The notes beneath the pieces are model-generated. The model saw only the letters and a list, made by a program, of their open reading frames with translations, did no database searches and was not told the origin of the DNA. Positions 37,511-45,782 of a stretch of 64,000 nt of DNA are shown piece after piece (the first letter of the stretch is position 1; each line of letters starts with the position of its first letter). This DNA comes from Halobellus ruber. GTDB taxonomy: Archaea > Halobacteriota > Halobacteria > Halobacteriales > Haloferacaceae. The position numbers and the translations under genes were made by a program. The stretch covers positions 434,001 to 498,000 of the forward strand of contig NZ_JACKXD010000002.1 of assembly GCF_014212355.1 (NCBI RefSeq), read 5' to 3'.

Positions 37511-38530
37511 TCACAACAGCGTCCGCAACGTCCGGAGGTGGAACCGCACCGCGTCGGCCCGCGGGACCGGCGGGTATCCGGGGTTGGTGACCGCGCCCCG
37601 GGAGTCGACGGCGGTGCTCACGACCGCGGCGACCCGGTGGACCGGCCGGACGCGCGGGTACTCGCGGACTGACTCGTAGCCCGCGCGGAACGCCTCGCGG
37701 AGCGGTTCCGTCGCCGCATCCGGGACGTACCAGTCGGCGACTAGATACTCGGTCTTTGCGACCGACAGGGCCGGCGCGGCCGAAAGTGGCGCTTCCCAGT
37801 CGAGGACGGCGGCGACGCGGCCGTCGGCGATGAGGGCGTTGCCCGGCCGCAGGTCCCACGGAAACAGCCGCGGGACCGGCGCCCGGTCGGCCTCGAAGCC
37901 GTCGAGCACGGCAGCGACGTCGGCGCGGAGCGCGTCGAACTCCGGGGGAAGCCGTGCCAGGCCCGACCGCCCGAACCTCGCGAGCCACGTCCGCCACTCT
38001 CTCCCGGCGCCGCGTCGTTCGTCCTCTCCCCTGCCACCGACAGCCCCGGTACCAGAATCCCCCGCGACCCCCGCGGCGGACGCGTCCGCGATCGAGAGTT
38101 CACCGTCCGCGACCGTCAGCGGGCCGTACCCCTCGAACCGGAACGCCCCGTGGAGCGCCGCGAGATACCGGCCGAACGAGCGTGCGATACGGCGCCGCCC
38201 CGCGGGATCGAGGTCGGTGAACGACTGGTGGAGGTCGTCGCCGGCCACCAGCGCGGTTGCCAGCCACCCGTCGCAATCGACCGTGCCGCTCCCCAGCGGT
38301 GTCGGCACCGGAATCGAGGTCCGCTCGGCGATCGCGTCGAGCAACCGCGTCTCGACCCGGGCCGCGTCCGGGTTGTCGGCGAGTTGAACCACCATCGGCT
38401 CCGCGTCGGCGAACCCGACGACTGCAGTCCGGCGCCGGGTTCCGACGTCGATGGGCTCGATCCGCTCGACGACGGCGTCCGGTCGAACTCGTCGGGCGAT
38501 CCGGCCGAGTTTCGACGGCGCCTCCGTCAT
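37511..38530 (-). CDS. Aminoglycoside phosphotransferase-family kinase (APH fold)
   Basis: A 339-residue kinase-like protein. The N-lobe includes VVQLADNPDAARVETRLLDA. The C-lobe has the catalytic loop in a variant form, RLFPWDLRPGNALI (D, then N), followed by AAVLDWEAPLSAAP, where the D of the DFG-equivalent DWE binds Mg2+. These motifs fit APH/choline kinase-type enzymes, acting on a small hydroxyl substrate. A low-complexity, glycine/arginine-rich insert lies around residues 155-185. Its stop codon TGA coincides with the target duplication of MITE A3. Its start overlaps the HAD gene stop (ATGA). Confidence 0.82.
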   Translation of the reverse strand: MTEAPSKLGRIARRVRPDAVVERIEPIDVGTRRRTAVVGFADAEPMVVQLADNPDAARVETRLLDAIAERTSIPVPTPLGSGTVDCDGWLATALVAGDDLHQSFTDLDPAGRRRIARSFGRYLAALHGAFRFEGYGPLTVADGELSIADASAAGVAGDSGTGAVGGRGEDERRGAGREWRTWLARFGRSGLARLPPEFDALRADVAAVLDGFEADRAPVPRLFPWDLRPGNALIADGRVAAVLDWEAPLSAAPALSVAKTEYLVADWYVPDAATEPLREAFRAGYESVREYPRVRPVHRVAAVVSTAVDSRGAVTNPGYPPVPRADAVRFHLRTLRTLL

Positions 38531-39192
38531 TCCGCGAGTACCGCTTCGAGGTCACACAGGGATTCGAGCACGTACTCCGGGGTGTACTCACCCGGGCCGT
38601 CGCCGCCGCTGAGCCACGCGGCATAAAGCCCCGCGTTGTGCGCGCCGGCGACGTCGTACCCGAGCGAGTCGCCGACGTAGAGGGCCCGATCGGCGGGGAC
38701 GCCCAGCTCCGAGAGGATCGCCTCGAACGGGTCGACGTGGGGTTTCCGGCGGGAGAGGTCGCCGGCGTACACGATCGCGTCCGTCCCGCTTTCGAGCCCG
38801 AGCGCGTCGATCTTGGTGCGTTGGCGGCGTTCCGGGCCGTTCGTGAGGATCCCAACCTCCCCCGCCGCCCGGGAGGCCCGGAGCGCCCGTTCCGCGCAGG
38901 GAAGGAACTCGACGTCGGCGTCGTCGATCCCGTCGAGCAGGGCGGCAGCGAGCGCGATCGGATCGACTTCTGACCGGCCGTGACGGGCGGCGACGCGAGC
39001 GAACCCGGCGCCCAGATACCCCGTCCGGTCGTCGGGATCCGGCGGGCCGTCGAGGGCGGCCCACAGCTCCTCCGGCGCCCCGAACGGTTCGGCCCCGACC
39101 AGATCGAACGCCCGGCGGTAGGCGGTGTCGACGTCGCCGGTCCGCCGGCAGAGCGTGTTGTCCAGGTCGAACACCACCGCCTCGAAGGTCAT
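38527..39192 (-). CDS. HAD-family hydrolase
   Basis: A 221-residue phosphatase-like enzyme. The motifs are in order: AVVFDLDNTLCRR (nucleophile aspartate), GILTNGPERRQRTKID (motif II threonine/asparagine), a lysine in SRRKPHVDPFEAIL, and LYVGDSLGYDVAGAHNAG (acidic motif IV). It is a C1-cap subfamily I enzyme; phosphoglycolate or sugar-phosphate substrates are possible. It overlaps the downstream kinase gene by four bases, so the two are translated as a pair. Confidence 0.9.
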   Translation of the reverse strand: MTFEAVVFDLDNTLCRRTGDVDTAYRRAFDLVGAEPFGAPEELWAALDGPPDPDDRTGYLGAGFARVAARHGRSEVDPIALAAALLDGIDDADVEFLPCAERALRASRAAGEVGILTNGPERRQRTKIDALGLESGTDAIVYAGDLSRRKPHVDPFEAILSELGVPADRALYVGDSLGYDVAGAHNAGLYAAWLSGGDGPGEYTPEYVLESLCDLEAVLAE

Positions 39193-39307
39193 TGCCAGCG
39201 ATACGGGGCGGAGACACTAAACGGCACGCACCGTGGAACGAACCGCCGAAACCGGGAGCCCGGGTCCCCTCCCCGGCGCCCAGTACTCCGAACCGACCGG
39301 GACCGCA

Positions 39308-40051
39308 TCACTCGCCGAGACGTTCGTCGAGTTCGTTGGCCTGCGTGATCGCGTTCATAATCCTGTTTGCGAGGTCGTTGACGTCGTCGGCGAAGACCTG
39401 TGTCGTGTCAGCCATATCGTCGACACTCTCCGAGGTATCGACGGCGCTCGCGGCAATTTCGTCCAGGTCGTCGACGGTCCCCGCGATCGAATCCGCGGCG
39501 GCATCGGTTCGATCGTCGACCGCCCTGATCCGATCGATCGTGGCGTCGGCCTCCGACTCAACCTCCGCGACGATGTCGTCGATCTCAGTCGCCTGCCGGC
39601 TGGCCTGCTCCGCGAGGCTCTTGACCTCGTCTGCAACGACTGCGAACCCGTCGCCGTCGTCGCCGACGCGAGCGGCTTCGATCGACGCGTTCAACGCGAG
39701 AACGTTCGTCTGTTCCGCGATTTCGTTGAGGATTTCGGTTATCTCGCCGATCTCGTCTAACGTCGTTTGCAGGGTCTCCAGTCGGTCCTGTGCCGCGATT
39801 GCGGCATCCCTCGCCTCCGCTACGTCGTCGCGGGCATCCTCGGCCGACGACTGTGCGGTTTCGGCGCGGTCCACGGTCTCGGAGCTCGATCTGTTGGCGG
39901 CGGCGGCGTTCCGCGACAGCGCCTCGATGGCTTCGCTGGACTCGCTGAACTCCGTGCCGATCAGCGACAGCAGTTCCGCGTGGTCGGTTGCGAGTTCGTC
40001 CACCGAACCGGCGCCCGCATCGTTCGCGTCAGCCTCAGTTCTGCGTGACAT
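39308..40051 (-). CDS. Soluble methyl-accepting chemotaxis signalling domain
   Basis: A 247-residue helical protein that contains just the cytoplasmic half of a chemoreceptor. The hairpin tip that contacts CheA/CheW is [38 protein letters not shown] follows on the returning helix. Heptad-rich helices flank it. There is no transmembrane or PAS/HAMP sensor. It may be a cytosolic transducer like the soluble haloarchaeal Htr proteins, or a truncated gene. The short length (MCPs usually 400+ residues) is notable. A single gene with its own start at 40051. Confidence 0.85.
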   Translation of the reverse strand: MSRRTEADANDAGAGSVDELATDHAELLSLIGTEFSESSEAIEALSRNAAAANRSSSETVDRAETAQSSAEDARDDVAEARDAAIAAQDRLETLQTTLDEIGEITEILNEIAEQTNVLALNASIEAARVGDDGDGFAVVADEVKSLAEQASRQATEIDDIVAEVESEADATIDRIRAVDDRTDAAADSIAGTVDDLDEIAASAVDTSESVDDMADTTQVFADDVNDLANRIMNAITQANELDERLGE

Positions 40052-40146
40052 AGTCTGTGTGTCAGCGGTTACGATCCGTCACCTGTGCGATACTGCCACA
40101 CAGTGGAGAGGGATACTTAATCGTTGGCGCCCGAGTATCAGATGCG

Positions 40147-40266
40147 ATGTCAGACGACGACATTCACGCCTGCGACTGCGGGGCAACGTTCGATACGCTT
40201 GAAGACCTGAAACAGCACGCAAAGGAGAACCACCCCGACGCCCACGAGGAAAACTCCGAGGACTGA
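40147..40266 (+). CDS. Micro-protein with one C2H2 zinc finger
   Basis: A 39-residue protein. CDCGATFDTLEDLKQHAKENH is a single C2H2 finger with a C-x-C knuckle and two histidines, and an acidic tail ends EENSED. Small zinc-finger micro-proteins are common and often functional in haloarchaea. ATG at 40147 is used; an upstream in-frame ATG at 40057 adds a cysteine-bearing extension that does not fit the family. The stop codon TGA (40264-40266) is the left target triplet of MITE B1, so the element starts at the next base. Confidence 0.75.
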   Translation: MSDDDIHACDCGATFDTLEDLKQHAKENHPDAHEENSED

Positions 40267-40346
40267 GACGGATTACTGTAGTCAATCGCCGGTCATCGCC
40301 GACCCCGTCTCTGGCGATGGCCGGTAATTAGTCACAATAATCCGTA
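40267..40346. mobile_element. Family B palindromic MITE, copy B1
   Basis: An 80-bp near-palindrome: ACGGATTACTGTAGTCAAT at the left, GTCACAATAATCCGTA at the right, with the central stems CCGGTCATCGCC and GGCGATGGCCGG. TGA flanks both ends (40264-40266 and 40347-40349); the left TGA is the stop codon of the zinc-finger gene. Confidence 0.88.
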
Positions 40347-40402
40347 TGAGACGGCCCCGGTTCCCCTCAGAACGGATCGTTGAACGGGTGTGTTCCGCTC
40401 GA

Positions 40403-40978
40403 TTATCCGGTCGGTCGCCCCGTCGGTGGTGCATCCGCGAGTCCAGTTTCGCCGCCGTCGGGAACCTCGCCGCGTTCCAGATACGACGCTTCGAGCGACG
40501 CGAGTTCGTCGTTGATCGCCCCGCTTTCGTGGTGCATCGGGGATGCGCGTACCCGGACCAGATCGTACTCGTGGCGCCCGCCGAGGCCGTTCCACGCGCG
40601 GAACGATCCGACCGTCAGCGTGTGGGTCTGCGGGCAGAACGGCGTGGTCGGGGTGAACTCCGCGCGCAACACCCGATCGGTGCCGTCCCGGGAGACCGCG
40701 TCGCCGGCGTCGGGGCGCTCCCGGGCGTACCGGTAGCCCGCCGCCTCGTGTCGGGAATCGAGGTTCAACCGGGCCAGGTTGTAGTCGAACGTCATATCGT
40801 AGACGGTTCGCTTCTCGAACGACTCCCGAGTCAATCGGTGAAACGCGGCGTGCTCCCGCCCGGTCAGGAGGTCGTGGTCCGCCAGGAACGGGCCGACCGA
40901 CGGAAGGTGATCGGGAACGACCTCGTCGTAGTCGTCGAACCCCGCTTCGGTGCCGAACAGGCCGGAGATGCTCGCCAT
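40403..40978 (-). CDS. Conserved haloarchaeal protein of unknown function
   Basis: A 191-residue soluble acidic protein. The core includes VYDMTFDYNLARLNLDSRH, the conserved-looking TPTTPFCPQTHTLTVGSFR and LVRVRASPMHHESGAINDEL. The CP in TPFCPQ and the following V-strand recall, at a distance, the DUF59/MIP18 iron-sulfur carrier family, but I would not assign it. The acidic, low-complexity C terminus is poorly conserved. Between this gene and the next lies a broken DUF2249 gene in the same orientation. Confidence 0.7.
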   Translation of the reverse strand: MASISGLFGTEAGFDDYDEVVPDHLPSVGPFLADHDLLTGREHAAFHRLTRESFEKRTVYDMTFDYNLARLNLDSRHEAAGYRYARERPDAGDAVSRDGTDRVLRAEFTPTTPFCPQTHTLTVGSFRAWNGLGGRHEYDLVRVRASPMHHESGAINDELASLEASYLERGEVPDGGETGLADAPPTGRPTG

Positions 40979-41085
40979 GCACGGAGGTCGCGTCCCGGCC
41001 CGAATAGGGGTGTTTGCGAAGATGTTCGGCCGCCAGTCCCGATGCGGCCGGGTGCATCCCGGGCGGTTCTGCCGCGTTCGCGATC

Positions 41086-41301
41086 ACTGGATGCCGGCCA
41101 GGTATGCGTGATCCCGACGTGCCGGACGTTCGCCTCCGGGTGCGTGTCTCGTGGGCGAACCCGCGGCGCTCCAGCACCTCGGAGAGGGGTTCGGGCTCGA
41201 AGCTGTTGACGAGGAGGGGGTTCGCCGGGAGCGAGACCTTCGAGTGCCGACAGGACGTCGCCGAACGGCTCCCCGTCGACATCCCGGAGGTCTACGTCCA
41301 C
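41086..41301 (-). pseudogene. DUF2249 gene broken by frameshifts
   Basis: Frame one reads VDVDLRDVDGEPFGDVLSAL then EGLAPGE. At a run of C bases near 41216-41220 it jumps to another frame with NPLLVNSFEPEPLSEVLERR and GFAHET, then returns to the first frame with PEANVRHVGITHT. Together these give a DUF2249 domain, whose members are small proteins with a denitrification/metal link. No single frame is intact and no in-frame stop follows. The indels may be real decay or homopolymer sequencing errors. Possible start is GTG at 41301. Confidence 0.6.
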
Positions 41302-41417
41302 CGACTTCCGGGACGTATCAGCCGGTCGGTACCTGATTGTCCTATCGACCCCCCGATAGCGTTCACCCGACACCGACGAGGGCGGGAACTCTTGACCGTG
41401 CGGGCCCTGTAAGCGGT

Positions 41418-41876
41418 ATGGATCTCGATCGGTTCGCGTCGGATCGGCCTGCCGACGACGCTCCGACGGACGCATCCGTCTGTGTCGTCGCCGTCCAACC
41501 CGACACGTTCGAGCGGTGTCGACGGGGGTTGTACCCCGCGCCGCGGTCGTACGACCGGACCCGCGAGGCGTTCGCGTACATGGCGTTCTACCGGACGGAT
41601 CCGGTCTCGGCGGTGACCCACTACGCGCCGGTCTCGGAGCGGACCGAGCAGACCCGCAGGGAGCCCGGGCCGATGACGGAATCGGACTGGGTCGCCACCA
41701 TCGATCCCTTCTCGGAGGAACGCGTCGTGGTCGTGTTCGAACTCGGGGCGCTGATCCCGCTGGCGGAGCCGGTCGTCAACGACCGCAACGGCGTCCGTGG
41801 CGCGTGGTACTGCACCGTCGGCGACCTCCGATCCGCGGCGACGCTTTCGGAACTGTCGCGCGCAGCACAGGGGTGA
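41418..41876 (+). CDS. Hypothetical protein
   Basis: A 152-residue soluble protein. It has a beta-rich centre (ASVCVVAVQPDTFERCRRG, then RTREAFAYMAFYRTDPVSAV) and a C-terminal half with ERVVVVFELGALIPLAEPVV. No known motif is seen. Third-position GC and acidity show a genuine gene. ATG at 41418 follows a short gap after the DUF2249 remnant, and the reverse-strand frame is a shadow. Confidence 0.75.
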   Translation: MDLDRFASDRPADDAPTDASVCVVAVQPDTFERCRRGLYPAPRSYDRTREAFAYMAFYRTDPVSAVTHYAPVSERTEQTRREPGPMTESDWVATIDPFSEERVVVVFELGALIPLAEPVVNDRNGVRGAWYCTVGDLRSAATLSELSRAAQG

Positions 41877-41985
41877 GCCGCCTCGGTCCTGTGTACGTCG
41901 TGGTCCCATCGAGCGGCGGCTCCGTGCCGCGCCCGCGCGGTCCGGGCCGGACCACATACGTACCCGGAGCACGAACCGGAGGAGG

Positions 41986-43803
41986 ATGGGTACTCAGCCG
42001 CCCCCTGACGACGGTCCCGAACGGACCCCTCCGACCGACACCCCTGGCCCGGACCGAGCCATACTCGCGTACCTGGGTGTGCGAACCCTCGTCCTCGTCG
42101 TGGTGGTCGCGTTCGGCTACGTCACGCGGCCGATCTGGCACGGACTGGTCTACTCGGCGATCTACTCGCCGACCGGCCTCCTCGTGGTCGGCGGCGGCAG
42201 CCTCGCCGCCGTCGTGCTCTGGTATCTGCCGCCGGATCGGCTTCGGTCCGCCGGGTCCGGGGTAGGCGGGTCGAGTGACCTCGACGTGGTGTCCGACGGC
42301 CCAGACTCGCTGGGGGAGTTGGTGGGGACGGACAACGGCACCGCGGCCGCGAAATTCCGGCTGCTGGCCGTGATCGTCGGCCTCCTGATCGCGGTCTCCT
42401 TGCTCGTCGGGGGGATCAGCGGCACGTTCGAACAGCGTACCCTCGCGCAGGAGACGATGGCCGACGCCACCGAGGTCGAGGCGTTCCCCGAAGCCAACCC
42501 GGAGAACCCGCGAGTCGTCCCCCGACGTGTCTCGGAGGTGACGACCCGCGGTGAGGTCTCCTACCGGCAGCACCGGTTGGGGACAAGCGACATCGCACGA
42601 CGCGAGGACGGGTCGCTGGCGTGGTCGTATCCGATCGAGCCGGACGGCTTCCGGAACACGCTCCTCGAGAACCAGCGCGGGGTGCTGCTCGCGGACATGA
42701 CCCGGATCGACGAGCGCCGGACCGAAACCTTCGACGACACGGACTTCACCTACGGCGAGGGGATGTTCCTCCACCGCTCTGCCGACTGGCAGCTGAAGAA
42801 GACCGACTACCTCGCGCGGTACAACGACGACGCCGTGGAGTTCACCCACGACGGGACGCCGTACATGTACTACCCGAAGACCGGCCACGAGTGGCGGCTG
42901 GTCCCGTTCCCGCACACGGTTCCGGTGTGGGACGGCGGTGCCCTGGTGTTCCCCGACGGCGAGATCCGGCACCTGGCTCCCGAGGAAGCCCAATCGAGCG
43001 AGATCCTCGACGGCCAGCGGCTTTACCCGGTTTCGCTCACGCGGGCCGAGATGGGGTCGCTGGGGTACCGCAACGGGATCGTGAACCAACTGCCCGTCGT
43101 CGGTGCCCACAGGGGAGAGGTCGAGCTCGCAACGCTTCCCGACGGCGCGGACAACAGACAGCCGTTCATCATCGACCTGGCGGGCGAGCGGCTGTCGTAC
43201 GTGACCGCGATGGAGCCCTACGGCGCCGACAGCCGCGGGCTCGACGAGGTGTGGTTCGCCGACGCCGAAACCGGCGAGTACACCTTCTTCGGGACCGACC
43301 GCGAGACGCTCACCGGACCGGAGCGCGCGATGGGGATCGCCCGATCGGAGGACTCCCAGACCAACTGGGGGCGGAACTTCGTGGTGACCGAACCCGTCCC
43401 GACGATCGTCGACGAGGACCTCTGGTGGCACATCAAGGTCTCCCCCGTAGACTTCACCGACGTGACCCGGAACGTGTTCGTGAACGCCGACTCCGGGGCG
43501 GCCATCGCAGTGGAGACCGACAACGAGACCCGCGCGTTCATCCGTGGAGACATCAACGAGTCGACGACCGACGGTGACCGGGACGACGAGGGCGCGCCAG
43601 ACGACGGGACGGACAGCGACATCATCTACTACATCGTCGTCACCAACCAGACCGGCGAGGTCGTCGAGCGGATCCCGGTCAGGTCCGGCCAGGATACGTC
43701 GATCGTGCCGCCCGACGACGACCGCGTCACTGTCGTCAACGGGACGGCGACCGCGACGAACGACTCGGCGACTACGACAAACGAATCAACTACGGCCGCC
43801 TGA
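41986..43803 (+). CDS. Large membrane-anchored protein of unknown function
   Basis: A 605-residue protein. Three hydrophobic helices near the N terminus (AILAYLGVRTLVLVVVVAFG, a second at LVVGGGSLAAVVLWYL, and a third in LLAVIVGLLIAVSLLVGG) precede about 440 residues of large extracellular or cytosolic domain with many aromatic and acidic residues (YMYYPKTGHEWRLVPFPHTV, WGRNFVVTEPVPTI, WWHIKVSPVDFTDVTRN). The C-terminal tail is rich in N and T (TATNDSATTTNESTT), typical of a secreted protein's glycosylated stalk. No enzyme motif is recognised. ATG 41986 gives a proline-rich leader. Confidence 0.8.
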   Translation: MGTQPPPDDGPERTPPTDTPGPDRAILAYLGVRTLVLVVVVAFGYVTRPIWHGLVYSAIYSPTGLLVVGGGSLAAVVLWYLPPDRLRSAGSGVGGSSDLDVVSDGPDSLGELVGTDNGTAAAKFRLLAVIVGLLIAVSLLVGGISGTFEQRTLAQETMADATEVEAFPEANPENPRVVPRRVSEVTTRGEVSYRQHRLGTSDIARREDGSLAWSYPIEPDGFRNTLLENQRGVLLADMTRIDERRTETFDDTDFTYGEGMFLHRSADWQLKKTDYLARYNDDAVEFTHDGTPYMYYPKTGHEWRLVPFPHTVPVWDGGALVFPDGEIRHLAPEEAQSSEILDGQRLYPVSLTRAEMGSLGYRNGIVNQLPVVGAHRGEVELATLPDGADNRQPFIIDLAGERLSYVTAMEPYGADSRGLDEVWFADAETGEYTFFGTDRETLTGPERAMGIARSEDSQTNWGRNFVVTEPVPTIVDEDLWWHIKVSPVDFTDVTRNVFVNADSGAAIAVETDNETRAFIRGDINESTTDGDRDDEGAPDDGTDSDIIYYIVVTNQTGEVVERIPVRSGQDTSIVPPDDDRVTVVNGTATATNDSATTTNESTTAA

Positions 43804-43901
43804 ACGCGCCGGTCGACGGGTCCTCGCCCCGCCGGTCCAGTGCGCTTCGGGCCCGGAGTGGTCGCCGCCGCGGTCTCCCGCTTTTGTGCCGGTCGCCGCG
43901 G

Positions 43902-44273
43902 TCACACCACCGCGATGGCTTCGATCTCGACACGCACGTCCGCGGCCAGGCCGCCGACCTCGAACGCGCTCCGGGCGGGGTACGGCTCCGGCATCACCTC
44001 GGCGTAGGTGGCGTCCAACCCGGGGAAGTCGTCGGTGTCGACGAGGAACACTTGGACTTTGATCACGTCCGAGAGCGACGCGTCGGCTTCCGCGAGGACC
44101 GACCGGACGTTCTCGAGGGCCTGTCCGGCCTGTGGTTCGATGGTGTCGCCGACGATCGCCCCGGTGTCGGGATCGATCGGGACCTGCCCGGAGACGTAGA
44201 TGCGCCCGTCGTGTCGCATCGCCGGTGAGAGTGGTGCCGATTCGACGTTCAGATCGGGTGCGATCGGTTGCAT
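43902..44273 (-). CDS. ridA: RidA-family protein (reactive imine/enamine deaminase)
   Basis: A 123-residue RidA. GRIYVSGQVPIDPDTG, ALENVRSVLAEADASLSDV and the C-terminal PARSAFEVGGLAADVRVEIE are family signatures; the arginine in PARSAFE is in the position that binds the substrate carboxylate. Trimeric RidA hydrolyses 2-aminoacrylate, protecting PLP enzymes. It lies alone. The next minus-strand gene upstream starts near 44648. Confidence 0.93.
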   Translation of the reverse strand: MQPIAPDLNVESAPLSPAMRHDGRIYVSGQVPIDPDTGAIVGDTIEPQAGQALENVRSVLAEADASLSDVIKVQVFLVDTDDFPGLDATYAEVMPEPYPARSAFEVGGLAADVRVEIEAIAVV

Positions 44274-44321
44274 ACCCTCCGCACGTCGGGCGCGGGCAAA
44301 AACCTCCCCGCGGGACGGCTT

Positions 44322-44648
44322 TCATCCCCCGGCGTGGCCGGAGCCGATGGTCACCGGCCCCGACGTCGTGTAGACGCCCGCGAGTTCCGTCCCGGCGACC
44401 TGGGCGGTGATCTCGTCGCCCTCCGTGATGGTCCCCTCGTCGACATCGGCAAGAATAGTCACCGGTTCGATCGGATCCCGGCGGAGGAACGCCCATAGGA
44501 GCTCCAGCAGCGACGGGGCGCCGCCGCGGCGGCAAACCAGGATCGACCGGGAGCCAACCAGCCGTTCCATCGCCGGTTCGAGGTCGTGGTCGGAGGCCTC
44601 CTCGGGGGAAACGATGTGGAGGACCTCGCCGCGAAACTGCTCCGACAT
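44322..44648 (-). CDS. Conserved haloarchaeal protein (DUF7526-like)
   Basis: A 108-residue protein that I believe matches a haloarchaeal DUF (7526-like). FRGEVLHIVSPEEASDHDLE, SRSILVCRRGGAPSLLELL and PVTILADVDEGTITEGDEIT suggest a small beta-barrel or OB-like fold; the last motif resembles nucleic-acid-binding beta strands. No catalytic residues are seen. ATG 44648 chosen; a longer frame to 44795 lacks conserved sequence. Confidence 0.65.
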   Translation of the reverse strand: MSEQFRGEVLHIVSPEEASDHDLEPAMERLVGSRSILVCRRGGAPSLLELLWAFLRRDPIEPVTILADVDEGTITEGDEITAQVAGTELAGVYTTSGPVTIGSGHAGG

Positions 44649-44677
44649 CTCGGTACGTATGAATAGCACGCGTGACA

Positions 44678-44872
44678 CTAAAACGGCCGGTTCGGGGGCA
44701 AGAGCGGCCCGGCAGCGAGATCCGTGGGTCCCCCCGCGGCGGACCGGACGGCCGACTCCAGAGGCCGGCCGGTTTCGACGGGATCCGCCCGGCAAACGAC
44801 CACTCTCGGGACCACGAGGGCGACGAGGCCGGCACTCGCCGCGAGACGCTGCCGGTCCGTACCTGACGCCAC
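44678..44872 (-). CDS. Possible 64-residue membrane protein
   Basis: A GTG-initiated frame (44872) reads DRQRLAASAGLVALVVPRVV, then CRADPVETGRP and a proline-rich end. It has one plausible hydrophobic helix and biased third positions. It starts 14 bases from MITE A4, which could supply or block its promoter. No homologue is known to me; treat as tentative. Confidence 0.35.
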   Translation of the reverse strand: MASGTDRQRLAASAGLVALVVPRVVVCRADPVETGRPLESAVRSAAGGPTDLAAGPLLPPNRPF

Positions 44873-44886
44873 GGTGGTGCGACTGA

Positions 44887-44963
44887 TACTGTCGGTTATA
44901 ACTCGGTGAAGATTTTCCACACCCCGGGTGTCGAAATCCGTCACACGATTATAGCCGACAGTA
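44887..44963. mobile_element. Family A palindromic MITE, copy A4
   Basis: A 77-bp element from TACTGTCGGTTATAACTC to CCGACAGTA, centre CACACCCCGGGTGTCG, one base shorter than the others at the centre. It is flanked by TGA on both sides (44884-44886 and 44964-44966). Confidence 0.88.
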
Positions 44964-44966
44964 TGA

Positions 44967-45335
44967 ACCCGGGTTCCGGCCGCCGACCGGTCGGCTGCGC
45001 GTCCGGCGGCTCCGTGTTCCGAGTCCGCTCCCGCAAAGAACAAACCGGGGCGGCGCAAAGTACGGGTAACACGCCGCAGCGGTTGCCGAGCGTCGCCTCG
45101 GCGACCGCCCCCCGGAGTGAAAACGTATGTCCAACGGAGACCCACACCCGACCCGGACCCCCGCCGCGCGTCGGCGGACGCCCGCACCGATCCCGCCGGG
45201 GCCTCCCTGTCCCGCGAGACGACCGACCGCCCCCGGCGACAGCCGGCCGGAGACGGCTGCGGCGGATCGAGCCTCGACCGCCGGCCGTACGACGGACCGA
45301 CCCCGACCTTCCTGCGGAGGGATCGGTCCGCGACG
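44967..45335. other. Gene-poor stretch
   Basis: No gene is supported. A plus frame from about 45117 runs in phase with the next gene, but its sequence (repeated P, R and T) does not look like protein. An ATG at 45127 opens another proline/arginine-rich frame. I regard both as non-coding. Confidence 0.4.
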
Positions 45336-45512
45336 ATGAACGGCCCGCAAGCGGTGTTCGGCGCTCACGTTGTGGGGGCGGTGCTCGTGCTGGGGTTCGG
45401 GCTCTTTGTTGGGCTCAACGGCAACTCGATCCAGATCGTCATCTTCGGGGCGATCGCGGCGATGCTCGTGGTGATGGGGCGGTACGCCAGCAGCCTCGCG
45501 GCGCGGCGGTGA
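45336..45512 (+). CDS. Small two-helix membrane protein
   Basis: A 58-residue protein with two hydrophobic helices (FGAHVVGAVLVLGFGLFVGL and IQIVIFGAIAAMLVVMG) and a short basic tail. No domain is known. The ATG at 45336 is used rather than an upstream in-phase start because upstream sequence is low in complexity. It is the first of three co-directional genes leading to the CDC48-like ATPase. Confidence 0.6.
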   Translation: MNGPQAVFGAHVVGAVLVLGFGLFVGLNGNSIQIVIFGAIAAMLVVMGRYASSLAARR

Positions 45513-45578
45513 ACGCACGGAACCCACTATGTTCAGGAGACACGACACACACGTCCGGCCGATCCGGCAGGTGATTCG

Positions 45579-45782
45579 ATGAGTGGCCTCCACTCCGAGG
45601 ACAAGTTCCCGATAGCGGCGGCGGTCGCTACCGTTGTCGTCGCCAACGTCGTCGGTTACCTCCTCCAGGTGACGATCTATACGACGATCCTGGCGACGCC
45701 GTTCGCGATTGCGGCGTTTATGATCGTTCGGTACGCTCTGTACGGGAGTCCGCTCCCGGATGTCCTGTCGGACGGCGTATGA
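45579..45782 (+). CDS. Small membrane protein overlapping the AAA ATPase gene
   Basis: A 67-residue protein. After a polar start (MSGLHSEDKFPIAAA) two hydrophobic segments follow (VATVVVANVVGYLLQ and TIYTTILATPFAIAAFMIV). Its stop overlaps the ATPase ATG (ATGA at 45779-45782), so translation is coupled. It may anchor or recruit the ATPase. No family recognised. Confidence 0.75.
   Translation: MSGLHSEDKFPIAAAVATVVVANVVGYLLQVTIYTTILATPFAIAAFMIVRYALYGSPLPDVLSDGV

Noticed and set aside
45117-45335. N-terminal extension of the small membrane gene
   Set aside because: Low-complexity P/R/D/T sequence, no conservation signal; ATG at 45336 fits better.
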